Shown here: positions 42,648-50,083 of the stretch, piece after piece
How positions within the stretch are numbered: position 1 is the stretch's first letter
Layout of the letters: each line of letters opens with the position of its first letter
Source of the DNA: Pseudomonas sp. MAG733B
Lineage (GTDB): Bacteria > Pseudomonadota > Gammaproteobacteria > Pseudomonadales > Pseudomonadaceae
Direction of reading: 5' to 3'
Assembly: GCF_036884845.1 (NCBI RefSeq)
Contig: NZ_CP145732.1
Coordinates: 1,302,001-1,366,000, forward strand
Length of the DNA stretch: 64,000 nt
Notes under the pieces: model-generated
What the model was told of the DNA's origin: nothing
Database searches by the model: none
Seen by the model: the letters and a program-made list of their open reading frames with translations, nothing else
Position numbers and translations under genes: made by a program

Positions 42648-44158
42648 TTCACAAGGAAGAGGCGCCGCTGGCCGATATCTGCCTGCTGCTCGAAGGCACC
42701 TGGCCTTATGTGCGCGGTGGCGTGTCGAGCTGGATTCACCAGATGATCCTCGGTTTGCCCGAGGTGACGTTCTCGGTGATGTTCATCGGCGGACAACGCT
42801 CGGCGTATGGCGAGCGACGCTATCAAGTACCGTCCAATGTATTGCACATCGAGGAAGTCTTCCTCGAAGACGCGACTCATCCGACCGACACCCGGGGCAC
42901 GCCGCGCGAGGCCGACCTGCAGCAGTTGCAGGATTTGTATCGCTTCCTGCATCACCCCGATGCACCGGAACCAGCGCTGGGCGAAAGCCTGCTCGACAGC
43001 ATCGCCCAAGGCCGTTTGACCCTCGACGACGTGCTGCGCAGCCGCGCCAGTTGGGAGGCGTTGAGCGAAGGTTATCGCCTGCATTGTGCCGACCCGTCGT
43101 TCATCAACTATTTCTGGACCCTGCGCTCGATGCAGTCGCCGTTGCTGATGCTCGCCGAGGCGTCGCGACGCATGCCGCGGGCGCGGGTGCTGCACTCGAT
43201 TTCCACCGGTTACGCCGGGTTGCTGGGCTGCATCCTCAAGCAACGCTGGAACTGCACTTACCTGCTCAGCGAGCACGGAATCTACACCAAGGAACGCAAG
43301 ATCGACCTGGCCCAGGCCAGCTGGATCGCCGAGAGTTCAGGGCAAGCGCTCAACCGCAGCCTTGATGCCGGTTCGGGTTACATCCGTACCTTGTGGGTGC
43401 GGTTCTTCGAGCGCATCGGTCAGCTGACGTACAACAGCGCCGACAGCATCATCTCGCTGTATGACGGTAACCGTCAGCGGCAAATCAAGGACGGCGCCGA
43501 CCCGGTCCGTACAAGGGTCATTCCCAACGGCATCGATTTGCCACAGTGGACCGCCGCGCTCGAATCCCGTGCGCCAGGCATTGCGCCGGTGGTGGGGCTG
43601 ATCGGGCGTGTGGTGCCAATCAAGGACGTGAAGACCTTTCTGCGGGCGATGCGTGGTGTGATCAGCGCCATGCCCGAGGCCGAAGGCTGGATCGTCGGGC
43701 CGGAAGAGGAAGACCCGGAGTACGTCAGCGAATGCCGCAGCCTGATGGCCAGTCTGGGGTTGGAGGGCAAGGTGCATTTCCTCGGCTTCCAGCGCATTCA
43801 GGAGATTCTGCCGCAACTGGGCCTGATGGTGCTGACTTCGATCAGCGAGGCGCAACCGCTGGTGATTCTCGAAGCCTGGGCCGCCGGCACGCCGGTGGTC
43901 AGCAGTGACGTGGGTTCGTGTCGCGAGCTGATCGAAGGCGGTAGCGCCGAAGATCGTGACCTCGGCCTGGCCGGCAAAGTGGTCGCGATTGCCGACCCGC
44001 AAGCCACCAGCGTGGCGATCCTTGAACTGTTGCGCAGCCCGCAACGCTGGCAGGCCGCTCAGGCCAGCGGCTTGCTGCGGGTCAATCGTTATTACACCGA
44101 AGCCTTGATGCTGCAGCGTTATCGCGACTTGTATCAAGCCGCCATGGAGAACAGTTAA
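42644..44158 (+). CDS. pelF: Pel glycosyltransferase PelF
   Basis: A 504-residue soluble GT4-type glycosyltransferase that polymerises Pel from UDP-sugars. N-terminal L-L-E-G-T-W-P-Y-V-R-G-G-V-S-S-W marks the family. The C-terminal nucleotide-sugar site includes G-R-V-V-P-I-K-D and the EX7E pair in E-A-Q-P-L-V-I-L-E. Starts with an ATG after GAGGAG and ends directly before the pelG ATG. Confidence 0.95.
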   Translation: MIHKEEAPLADICLLLEGTWPYVRGGVSSWIHQMILGLPEVTFSVMFIGGQRSAYGERRYQVPSNVLHIEEVFLEDATHPTDTRGTPREADLQQLQDLYRFLHHPDAPEPALGESLLDSIAQGRLTLDDVLRSRASWEALSEGYRLHCADPSFINYFWTLRSMQSPLLMLAEASRRMPRARVLHSISTGYAGLLGCILKQRWNCTYLLSEHGIYTKERKIDLAQASWIAESSGQALNRSLDAGSGYIRTLWVRFFERIGQLTYNSADSIISLYDGNRQRQIKDGADPVRTRVIPNGIDLPQWTAALESRAPGIAPVVGLIGRVVPIKDVKTFLRAMRGVISAMPEAEGWIVGPEEEDPEYVSECRSLMASLGLEGKVHFLGFQRIQEILPQLGLMVLTSISEAQPLVILEAWAAGTPVVSSDVGSCRELIEGGSAEDRDLGLAGKVVAIADPQATSVAILELLRSPQRWQAAQASGLLRVNRYYTEALMLQRYRDLYQAAMENS

Positions 44159-45529
44159 ATGGCCGGTATTGGCTTCGAACTTCGCAAGATCCTGTCGCGC
44201 GATTCCTACACGGCGACCTTGCACGCCTACGTGTACGCCGGGCTGATCAGCTCCGGGCCGTGGGTGTTGTCGATCATCAGCGTGATGCTGGTGGGGATCA
44301 TCAGCCTGAGCCGTGTCGTGCCCAATACGCTGGTGGGGCAGTTCCTGGTGACGGTGACGTACCTGATGGCCAGTTCGCTGATCCTCACGGGCGGCTTGCA
44401 GCTGTTTTTCACCCGGTTCGTTTCCGACCGTCTGTTCGAGCACAAGTACGATCAGATCCTGCCCAACCTGGTGGGTGTGCTGTTGATGGTCACCATCGGT
44501 GCAGGGTTGCTGGGAATCGTAGTGCTGAGCGTGTTGTTCGATCAGCCGCTGATGTACCGGTTGCTGGTGCTGGCGAACTTCGTGGTGCTGTGCAACCTGT
44601 GGATGGTGATCATCTTCCTGTCAGGGATGAAAGCCTACAACCGCATCCTGCTGGTGATGCTGGTGGGCTACACGCTGATGGTCATCAGCGCATATCTGCT
44701 GAGCTTCCTGGGGATCGCGGGCCTGCTGTTGGCGTTGTTGATCGGGCACAGCACGCTGCTGTTCCTGTTTCTCTACGACATCCTGCGCGAATACCGTGCC
44801 GAGAAACTGGTGGCCTTCGATTTCCTTGAGCGCCGCCAAGTGTTTGTCAGCCTGCTGGTGACCGGGTTTTTCTATAACTTTGGCATCTGGATCGACAAGT
44901 TCATCTTCTGGTTCAACCCCGGCACTTCGAACGTCGTCGTCGGTCCGTTGCGCGCCTCGATCCTGTATGACTTGCCGATCTTCCTCGCGTACCTGGCGAT
45001 CATTCCCGGGATGGCGGTGTTCCTGGTGCGTATCGAAACCGATTTCGCCGAATGGTATGACCGACTGTTCAGGGCCATTCGCGAGGGTGAAACCTTGCAG
45101 CACATCGGTTCGCTGAAAACCGAAATGACCCTGTCGATCCGTCAGGGCCTGCTGGAAATCTGCAAGGTGCAGGGGCTGACGGTGGTGCTGTTGTTCCTGT
45201 TCGCCCCGCGCTTGCTGGACTGGCTGGGCATCTCCAGTTACTACCTGCCGCTGTTCTACATCGACCTGATCGGCGTGAGCATTCAGGTGGTGTTCATGGC
45301 GTTGCTCAACGTGTTCTTCTACCTCGACAAGCGCGCCGTAGTGCTGGAACTGTGCGTGATCTTCGCGGTGTTGAACGCCGGGTTGACCTTGCTCAGCATG
45401 CACCTTGGCCCGAGCTTCTTCGGCTATGGCTTTACCCTTTCGCTGCTGGTCTGTGTATTGCTTGGGCTGCACCGGTTGTCCACGGCGCTGGAAGACCTTG
45501 AGTACGACACCTTCATGTTGTCGCGCTGA
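44159..45529 (+). CDS. pelG: Pel membrane transporter PelG
   Basis: A 456-residue inner-membrane protein with about 12 membrane helices, of the Wzx-like MOP superfamily. It is the PelG family by its start G-I-G-F-E-L-R-K-I-L-S and length (456 in P. aeruginosa). It forms the channel through which the polymer crosses the inner membrane with PelD and PelE. Starts immediately after the pelF stop. An intrinsic terminator follows the gene and closes the operon. Confidence 0.95.
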   Translation: MAGIGFELRKILSRDSYTATLHAYVYAGLISSGPWVLSIISVMLVGIISLSRVVPNTLVGQFLVTVTYLMASSLILTGGLQLFFTRFVSDRLFEHKYDQILPNLVGVLLMVTIGAGLLGIVVLSVLFDQPLMYRLLVLANFVVLCNLWMVIIFLSGMKAYNRILLVMLVGYTLMVISAYLLSFLGIAGLLLALLIGHSTLLFLFLYDILREYRAEKLVAFDFLERRQVFVSLLVTGFFYNFGIWIDKFIFWFNPGTSNVVVGPLRASILYDLPIFLAYLAIIPGMAVFLVRIETDFAEWYDRLFRAIREGETLQHIGSLKTEMTLSIRQGLLEICKVQGLTVVLLFLFAPRLLDWLGISSYYLPLFYIDLIGVSIQVVFMALLNVFFYLDKRAVVLELCVIFAVLNAGLTLLSMHLGPSFFGYGFTLSLLVCVLLGLHRLSTALEDLEYDTFMLSR

Positions 45530-45545
45530 TACATCCTTGCGGTAG

Positions 45546-45582
45546 AAAAAGGCACTGGCGGTAAACCGTCAGTGCCTTTTTT
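45546..45582 (+). terminator. Intrinsic terminator of the pel operon
   Basis: Stem of GGCACTG / CAGTGCC extended by the GCGG...CCG(T) interior, with an A run before and six T after, 17 bases past the pelG stop. Confidence 0.9.
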
Positions 45583-45656
45583 ATTGGGCAAGCAGTTTGC
45601 CGTTGATGCCAAGGCGTATTCTCTGATGAATGCCAATCCTGTCGGAGCCAGTACCC

Positions 45657-46376
45657 ATGAGCGATCTATTGCAAAAAATCCTCGACGCCCATGGCGGCCT
45701 GGAGCGCTGGAACCGTTTCACCACGCTCAACGCCACCATCGTTTCGGGCGGCGAGTTGTGGGGGATCAAAGGTGTGGTGCAAGACACGATGCCCCGCGAG
45801 ATGACCGTCAGCCTGCACCAGCAACAGGCTTCGGTTACGCCTTTCGGCAATTCTGATTGGCGCACGGTATTCCGGGCTGATTACATCGCTATCGAAACCT
45901 CTCAGGGCGAAATCGTGCGCGAACGGTCGAACCCGCGCGAGGCATTCGCCGGGCACGGCATGGACACGCCTTGGGACCCGTTGCATCGCGCGTATTTCAG
46001 CGGTTATGCCATGTGGACTTACCTGACGACGCCGTTTTTCATGGCGCTGCCGGGCTTCAATGTGAGCGAGATCGAGCCTTGGCACGAAGGCCAGGAGATT
46101 TGGTGCGGGCTGCGGGTCGAGTTTCCAGAACACATCGCCAGTCACAGTCGCTTCCAGGATTTCTACTTCGGCGACGACTTTCTGCTGCGCCGCCATGACT
46201 ACCACGTCGATATCGCCGGCGGGTTTGCTGCTGCTCAATACGTGAGTGATTACGTCGAGGCTCAAGGCCTGCGTTTCCCGACGCGGCGCAGAGCTTATCT
46301 GCGCGACGAAAATCTGCAGCCACTGCGGGAGCGGCTGATGGTGTCGATTGACTTGAGCGACTTCCGTCTGAGCTAG
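45657..46376 (+). CDS. Conserved hypothetical protein
   Basis: A 239-residue soluble protein I cannot assign. No signal peptide or membrane segment. It begins with a helical L-L-Q-K-I-L-D-A-H-G-G-L-E-R-W stretch typical of outer-membrane lipoprotein-sorting-like or YceI-neighbour proteins, then mostly beta structure with many aromatic residues (W-D-P-L-H, Y-F-S-G-Y-A-M-W-T-Y). The start at 45657 fits a GGAG at 45643. It is convergent with ohrR, whose stop is 9 bases away. No functional inference from position beyond the stress genes next door. Confidence 0.7.
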   Translation: MSDLLQKILDAHGGLERWNRFTTLNATIVSGGELWGIKGVVQDTMPREMTVSLHQQQASVTPFGNSDWRTVFRADYIAIETSQGEIVRERSNPREAFAGHGMDTPWDPLHRAYFSGYAMWTYLTTPFFMALPGFNVSEIEPWHEGQEIWCGLRVEFPEHIASHSRFQDFYFGDDFLLRRHDYHVDIAGGFAAAQYVSDYVEAQGLRFPTRRRAYLRDENLQPLRERLMVSIDLSDFRLS

Positions 46377-46385
46377 GGAAGCCTT

Positions 46386-46853
46386 TTACTCCGCGTCGTG
46401 ACGGTCTTTGGTCGTACGGATGAGGTTGTTGCGCAGCTTCACAATCGCCTGCTGCATTTGCACGAAATCCTCAGGGTCAAGACCAGTTTGCGGGAAGCCT
46501 TCTTCGGTCAGTTCTCCGCGCAGTTTTCGCCCTTCTTTTGTGAGACTGATCCGCACCTGGCGTTCGTCTTCCGGGTCGCGCTGGCGTAGCAGGTAACCCA
46601 TCGCTTCGAGTTTTTTCAGGATCGGCGTGAGGGTGTTGGATTCGAGGAACAGCTTTTCGCCGAGGCTGCCAACGGTCTGGTCGTCTTGTTCCCACAGCGC
46701 CACAAGGGTGATGTATTGCGTGTAGGTCAGGCCGAGCCGTTCGAGCATTGGCTTGTACGCCTTGCCGAAGGCGAGGTTGGAGGAATAGACCGCAAAACAC
46801 AGGAAGTCGGAAAGCTTCAGGTCGAGGGCGGATGTCTTTTCGGTGGGTTTCAT
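46386..46853 (-). CDS. ohrR: OhrR, MarR-family organic hydroperoxide sensor
   Basis: A 155-residue MarR-type repressor. The reactive Cys is residue 19 in D-F-L-C-F-A-V-Y-S, the position used to sense organic peroxides. The winged helix lies at about residues 55-110 (L-F-L-E-S-N-T-L-T-P-I-L-K-K-L-E then R-D-P-E-D-E-R-Q-V). Oxidation of the Cys releases the protein from DNA. An operator palindrome lies 50 bases upstream of its start. The same palindrome recurs in front of two ohr genes on the same strand. Start at 46853 chosen because the in-frame extension to 46904 runs into the operator. Confidence 0.93.
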   Translation of the reverse strand: MKPTEKTSALDLKLSDFLCFAVYSSNLAFGKAYKPMLERLGLTYTQYITLVALWEQDDQTVGSLGEKLFLESNTLTPILKKLEAMGYLLRQRDPEDERQVRISLTKEGRKLRGELTEEGFPQTGLDPEDFVQMQQAIVKLRNNLIRTTKDRHDAE

Positions 46854-46902
46854 ACGCGTTCTCTCTGGGCAAAGACGGATGGGTTGCAAACTCGGACTAT
46901 AC

Positions 46903-46914
46903 ATCGCATGCGAT
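46903..46914. promoter_or_regulatory. OhrR-type operator in front of ohrR
   Basis: Perfect palindrome ATCGCATGCGAT. First of five related sites in 3 kb; it lies upstream of ohrR, allowing autoregulation. Confidence 0.75.
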
Positions 46915-47024
46915 GGTGTCGGAAGTGCTCAGACCTTTGCCATTCAATGTCCACGTGTAACCGGCCGGTAAAGCCGACGACCGGTCCACCGGGAAACACC
47001 CTGGCGGACCGGCCGTGGACTGCG

Positions 47025-47477
47025 TTACGCGGTCTGGACGTTGATGGCGACATCAATGTTGCCGCGTGTTGCCTTGGAATACGGGCAGATGGCATCGGCG
47101 TTGTGTGCCAGTTCGGTGGCGACTTCGTGTGACAGGCCCGGCACGCGCAGGGTCAGTCGGGCCTGGAGGAAGTAGGCCGCGCCGGTCTGGCCCAGATCGA
47201 CTTCTATGTCGACGGCGGTATCGGCCGGCAGCGTCACCTTCAGTTGTTGGGCCGCCAGACCCACCGCCGCGATGTAGCAGGCCGACCACGCTCCGGCGAA
47301 CAGTTGCTCGGCTTTCGGGTGCGGCTGCACGCCGGTGAACACGTGCGCCGGTGTGGCGCTGCCCGGGGACGACAGTTCGATGTCGAGGTTGCCGTTATGA
47401 CCGCGCGAGGTGGTGCCGGCGCTGCTCAGGGTGGTGTGGGTTTTGCCGCTGGCCAGTACTTTTTCGATTTTGCTCAT
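47025..47477 (-). CDS. ohr: Organic hydroperoxide resistance protein, copy 1
   Basis: A 150-residue thiol peroxidase of the Ohr/OsmC family, reducing fatty-acid and other organic hydroperoxides. The peroxidatic Cys is residue 67 (W-S-A-C-Y) and the resolving Cys residue 131 (I-C-P-Y-S-K). The active-site Glu (E-Q-L-F) and an Arg in S-R-G-H-N-G are also present. It is 123 of 150 residues identical to copy 2 by hand count. Its own operator lies 46 bases upstream of the start, so it is probably induced separately from copy 2 as well as by read-through. Confidence 0.93.
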   Translation of the reverse strand: MSKIEKVLASGKTHTTLSSAGTTSRGHNGNLDIELSSPGSATPAHVFTGVQPHPKAEQLFAGAWSACYIAAVGLAAQQLKVTLPADTAVDIEVDLGQTGAAYFLQARLTLRVPGLSHEVATELAHNADAICPYSKATRGNIDVAINVQTA

Positions 47478-47523
47478 GATAACTCCCTCAGATTGTTCAA
47501 TTATGTTCTACGCGTACGCTAAC

Positions 47524-47535
47524 ATCGCATGCGAT
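47524..47535. promoter_or_regulatory. OhrR-type operator in front of ohr copy 1
   Basis: ATCGCATGCGAT, extendable to ACATCGCATGCGATGT (47522-47537). A second degenerate palindrome (GCGTACGC) lies about 14 bases closer to the gene. It sits only 3 bases beyond the stop of ohr copy 2. Confidence 0.78.
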
Positions 47536-47538
47536 GTA

Positions 47539-47991
47539 TTAGGCCGTAATAACGTTCAGGGCTACGTCGATATTGCCGCGTGTCGCTTTCGAATACGGGC
47601 AGATGGAGTCGGCGATGTGTGCCAGTTCGGTCGCGACATCGTGTGCCAGCCCCGGTACGCGCAAGGTCAGTCGGGCCTGAAGGAAGTACGCCGGACCCGT
47701 CTGGCCCAGGTCCACTTCGATGTCGACGGACAGGTCTGCGGGCAGTGCGATGTTGCGCTCGGCGGCAACCAGGCCAACCGCTGCGGTGTAGCAGGCCGAC
47801 CATGCGCCGGCGAACAATTGCTCGGCTTTCGGGTGCGGCTGGGTAGCGGCGAACACGTGGGACGTTTGGGCGGAACCGGGGGACGACAGCTCGATGTCGA
47901 GGGTGCCGTTGTGACCGCGTGAGGTTTTGCCGGCGCTGCTGAAGGTGGTGTGGGTTTTGCCGGTGGCCAGTACTTTTTCGATCTTGCTCAT
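47539..47991 (-). CDS. ohr: Organic hydroperoxide resistance protein, copy 2
   Basis: A 150-residue Ohr with Cys67 and Cys131 conserved exactly as in copy 1 and no gaps between the two. Differences cluster at about residues 41-50 and 75-88. Tandem placement, same strand and equal length point to local gene duplication followed by divergence. An operator palindrome lies 37 bases upstream. The gap to copy 1 is 61 bases. Confidence 0.93.
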   Translation of the reverse strand: MSKIEKVLATGKTHTTFSSAGKTSRGHNGTLDIELSSPGSAQTSHVFAATQPHPKAEQLFAGAWSACYTAAVGLVAAERNIALPADLSVDIEVDLGQTGPAYFLQARLTLRVPGLAHDVATELAHIADSICPYSKATRGNIDVALNVITA

Positions 47992-48028
47992 GGGATGATT
48001 CCTTAAGATTGATAGTGTGTGCGATTAC

Positions 48029-48040
48029 ATCGCATGCGAC
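48029..48040. promoter_or_regulatory. OhrR-type operator in front of ohr copy 2
   Basis: ATCGCATGCGAC, one base from the perfect palindrome. A further half-site (GTGTGCGATT read on the + strand at 48016-48025) lies beside it, giving the paired arrangement. Confidence 0.75.
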
Positions 48041-48064
48041 ATGTTTGGTGTGGAAAACGGTTTA

Positions 48065-48160
48065 TCAGTCGGTTGCTGCAATGATCCAGTTGTTGCCGTT
48101 GTGACCTTGGGCAGCGCGAGCGGTGGTAATGAACAGGGTGTAGGTGCTTGCGGTGTTCAT
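48065..48160 (-). CDS. 31-residue ORF, possible remnant of a third ohr gene
   Basis: A short frame with ATG at 48160, a GGAG ribosome site 7 bases before it, and an OhrR-type operator 54 bases upstream. The peptide contains T-A-R-A-A-Q-G-H-N-G-N-N, which recalls T-T-S-R-G-H-N-G-N of the Ohr N-terminus. It then diverges and stops. It therefore looks like the promoter and start of a lost ohr copy. It could also be a genuine small peptide. Confidence 0.4.
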   Translation of the reverse strand: MNTASTYTLFITTARAAQGHNGNNWIIAATD

Positions 48161-48214
48161 GGTTGAATCTCCAAACGGCAACGAAGGTTTATGTTGTTGG
48201 TCGCTTTCGATTAG

Positions 48215-48226
48215 ATCGTATGCGAT
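48215..48226. promoter_or_regulatory. OhrR-type operator in front of the 31-residue ORF
   Basis: ATCGTATGCGAT, one base from the palindrome, with a second degenerate half-site (TCGCTTTCGATT read on the + strand) 2 bases away. Confidence 0.65.
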
Positions 48227-48371
48227 GGATGAATATTCTGCCAAAGCCCCAACGATGTCAAAGATTATTTTTCGCCTCGACGACGAACGGTAGAAGCGGG
48301 TGGATTGGCCCACCCGCCATCCTGATACTTAGCCAACAGGAATCAGGTATCGATGCTAAGAGCTGGCGCGC

Positions 48372-49694
48372 TTAGCGCAGGGTCTTGAACCCGGCCCGGA
48401 CTTCCTGCGAGAACAGCGCCGGCTGCTCCCATGCAGCAAAGTGCCCGCCTTTGGGAAGCCTGTTGTAATGCACAAGCTTGGGATATGCCTGCTGCGACCA
48501 ACTTCTCGGCGCCGTATACAGTTCATCGGGAAACACGCTGACCGCCACCGGGATGTTGACGCCCTTGACGGCGAAGAAGGTCGACTTGTTTTCCCAATAG
48601 AGCCGAGCCGAGGAAAGGGCAGTCTTGGTCAGCCAGAACAGCGTGATGTTGTCGAGGACGTCATCGGGTGTAAGGCCTTCCGGGTGACCGTCGATGGAGC
48701 GCGCAATCATCTCGTAGCTTTTAGGATCGTGATCAAGCATGAACGCCGCCAAACCTACGGGTGAGTCGGTGATGCCGGTGAGCGACTGAGGTCTGTCGCC
48801 CATCATGATTGCGTAGCCGATGTGCTTGTAGGTGTTGGCGAGTTGATCGGCCGCCAGTTTCTCTTCCCCGGAAAGACCACTCGGGACCGGGTCGCCGCGA
48901 AACAACGCCGCATCCAGTTCAGGCGGGATCACGCCTGGCATGTTCGAGTGAATACCGATCAGGCCAGGTGGCGCCTTTGCAGCCATCAGGTCGACGACGA
49001 TAGCGCCCCAGTCGCCACCTTGCGCCCCATACCGGGTGTAGCCGAGGCGCTTCATCAACTCGATGTAGGCATCGGCGATACGAACAGGATTCCAACCGGC
49101 CTCGGTCGGTTTCTCCGAGAAGCCGTAACCCGGCATCGATGGAATGACCAGGCTGAACGCATCGGCTGCGCTGCCACCGTGCGCCTCAGGATCGGTCAGC
49201 GGACCGATGACTTTCATCAGTTCGATCACCGATCCAGGCCAGCCGTGCGCCATAAGCAGCGGCAGCGCATTTTCGTGTTTGGAGCGGATATGGATGAAAT
49301 GCAGATCCAGGCCATCAATCCGGGTGATGAAGTTGGGAACTGCGTTTATTTTCGATTCAATTACTCGCCAGTCGTACTTTGTCGCCCAGTGTCTGGCCAG
49401 TTTTTGAATCGTCGCAAGTTGTACGCCTTGCGAGGAGTCGTTCACTGTTTCCTTGTCCGGCCATCTTGTCGCTTGTATGCGTCTGCGTAACTCTGAAAGT
49501 TCTGATTCCGGGGCGCTGAAATGAAAGGGACGTATTTCGGTGGAAGCACTATTTGTTGTTTTTTGATTATTGGTCATAGCGTCAGTCTTGATTGAGAAGC
49601 CGAGTAACCCTAAAGGTGCAGCCGCGCAGGTCACGGCAGCAGCGCCGCAAAATTTGCGTCTGCTAAGGGAAAGTTGTTTGTTGTTTTTGGGCAT
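48372..49694 (-). CDS. Epoxide hydrolase-family protein with Tat signal
   Basis: A 440-residue protein. The N-terminus has a twin-arginine signal (S-R-R-K-F-C then a hydrophobic Ala/Leu stretch to about residue 40). An EHN domain follows (about 55-165, F-S-A-P-E-S-E-L-S-E-L-R-R-R-I), then an alpha/beta-hydrolase domain. The oxyanion motif H-G-W-P-G lies near 150 and the nucleophile Asp is residue 228 in G-G-D-W-G. The acid/base His is in K-G-G-H-F-A-A-W-E. Export is unusual for epoxide hydrolases but known in this subgroup. It may detoxify reactive epoxides outside the cytoplasm. Confidence 0.85.
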   Translation of the reverse strand: MPKNNKQLSLSRRKFCGAAAVTCAAAPLGLLGFSIKTDAMTNNQKTTNSASTEIRPFHFSAPESELSELRRRIQATRWPDKETVNDSSQGVQLATIQKLARHWATKYDWRVIESKINAVPNFITRIDGLDLHFIHIRSKHENALPLLMAHGWPGSVIELMKVIGPLTDPEAHGGSAADAFSLVIPSMPGYGFSEKPTEAGWNPVRIADAYIELMKRLGYTRYGAQGGDWGAIVVDLMAAKAPPGLIGIHSNMPGVIPPELDAALFRGDPVPSGLSGEEKLAADQLANTYKHIGYAIMMGDRPQSLTGITDSPVGLAAFMLDHDPKSYEMIARSIDGHPEGLTPDDVLDNITLFWLTKTALSSARLYWENKSTFFAVKGVNIPVAVSVFPDELYTAPRSWSQQAYPKLVHYNRLPKGGHFAAWEQPALFSQEVRAGFKTLR

Positions 49695-49962
49695 GCAGAT
49701 TCCTCAGGCGCGAAGTCACACGTAGAGCCCATTTAATGGAACTGCTATTAGTTATAACTTTTCACGGGATTATCGAAGTTCAAATAGTACAAACGACAGT
49801 CACTATCTGACGGGCCTGATTTTATAGGCGAGGTCAGGTGCCGAATAGAACGGAAAAAGCGATCATCTTCGGCTTTTCCGCCCATCCCGTTTGCGCCACC
49901 ACTCGTCGCCAAGACTTAACACGAGCTTTGACATCATCCGGTCTTTGCTTGAGTATTTATCT

Positions 49963-49974
49963 ATCGCGTACGAT
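49963..49974. promoter_or_regulatory. OhrR-type operator in front of the small ORF-lysR unit
   Basis: ATCGCGTACGAT, followed 3 bases later by a second site ATCGTATGCAT. A TTGACA hexamer lies at 49928-49933, with a weak -10 region around 49951-49959, so the operator would cover the transcript start. The rest of the 317-base gap behind the epoxide-hydrolase gene shows nothing else. Confidence 0.65.
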
Positions 49975-50011
49975 TCAATCGTATGCATTTAATGAATTTT
50001 GAGAAAGTCCC

Positions 50012-50083
50012 ATGAGCAAAACCGAAAAAGTCCCGGTCATTAGCGACCGTGCCTATAGCCGTCCCAGAGGCCGTGCTTCATGA
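50012..50083 (+). CDS. 23-residue ORF with an ohr-like start, coupled to lysR
   Basis: ATG at 50012, stop overlapping the lysR ATG (ATGA). The peptide starts M-S-K-T-E-K-V, as the Ohr proteins here start M-S-K-I-E-K-V, and the first 20 bases match ohr copy 1 at 19. After codon 7 the match ends. It looks like an ohr promoter and start joined to the front of a regulator gene, acting as a leader that feeds ribosomes into lysR. Confidence 0.5.
   Translation: MSKTEKVPVISDRAYSRPRGRAS

Noticed and set aside
48296..48318. GC-rich hairpin beyond the epoxide-hydrolase gene as a terminator
   Set aside because: The stem GCGGGTG/CACCCGC is real but has no T run on either side, so a terminator call is not supported.
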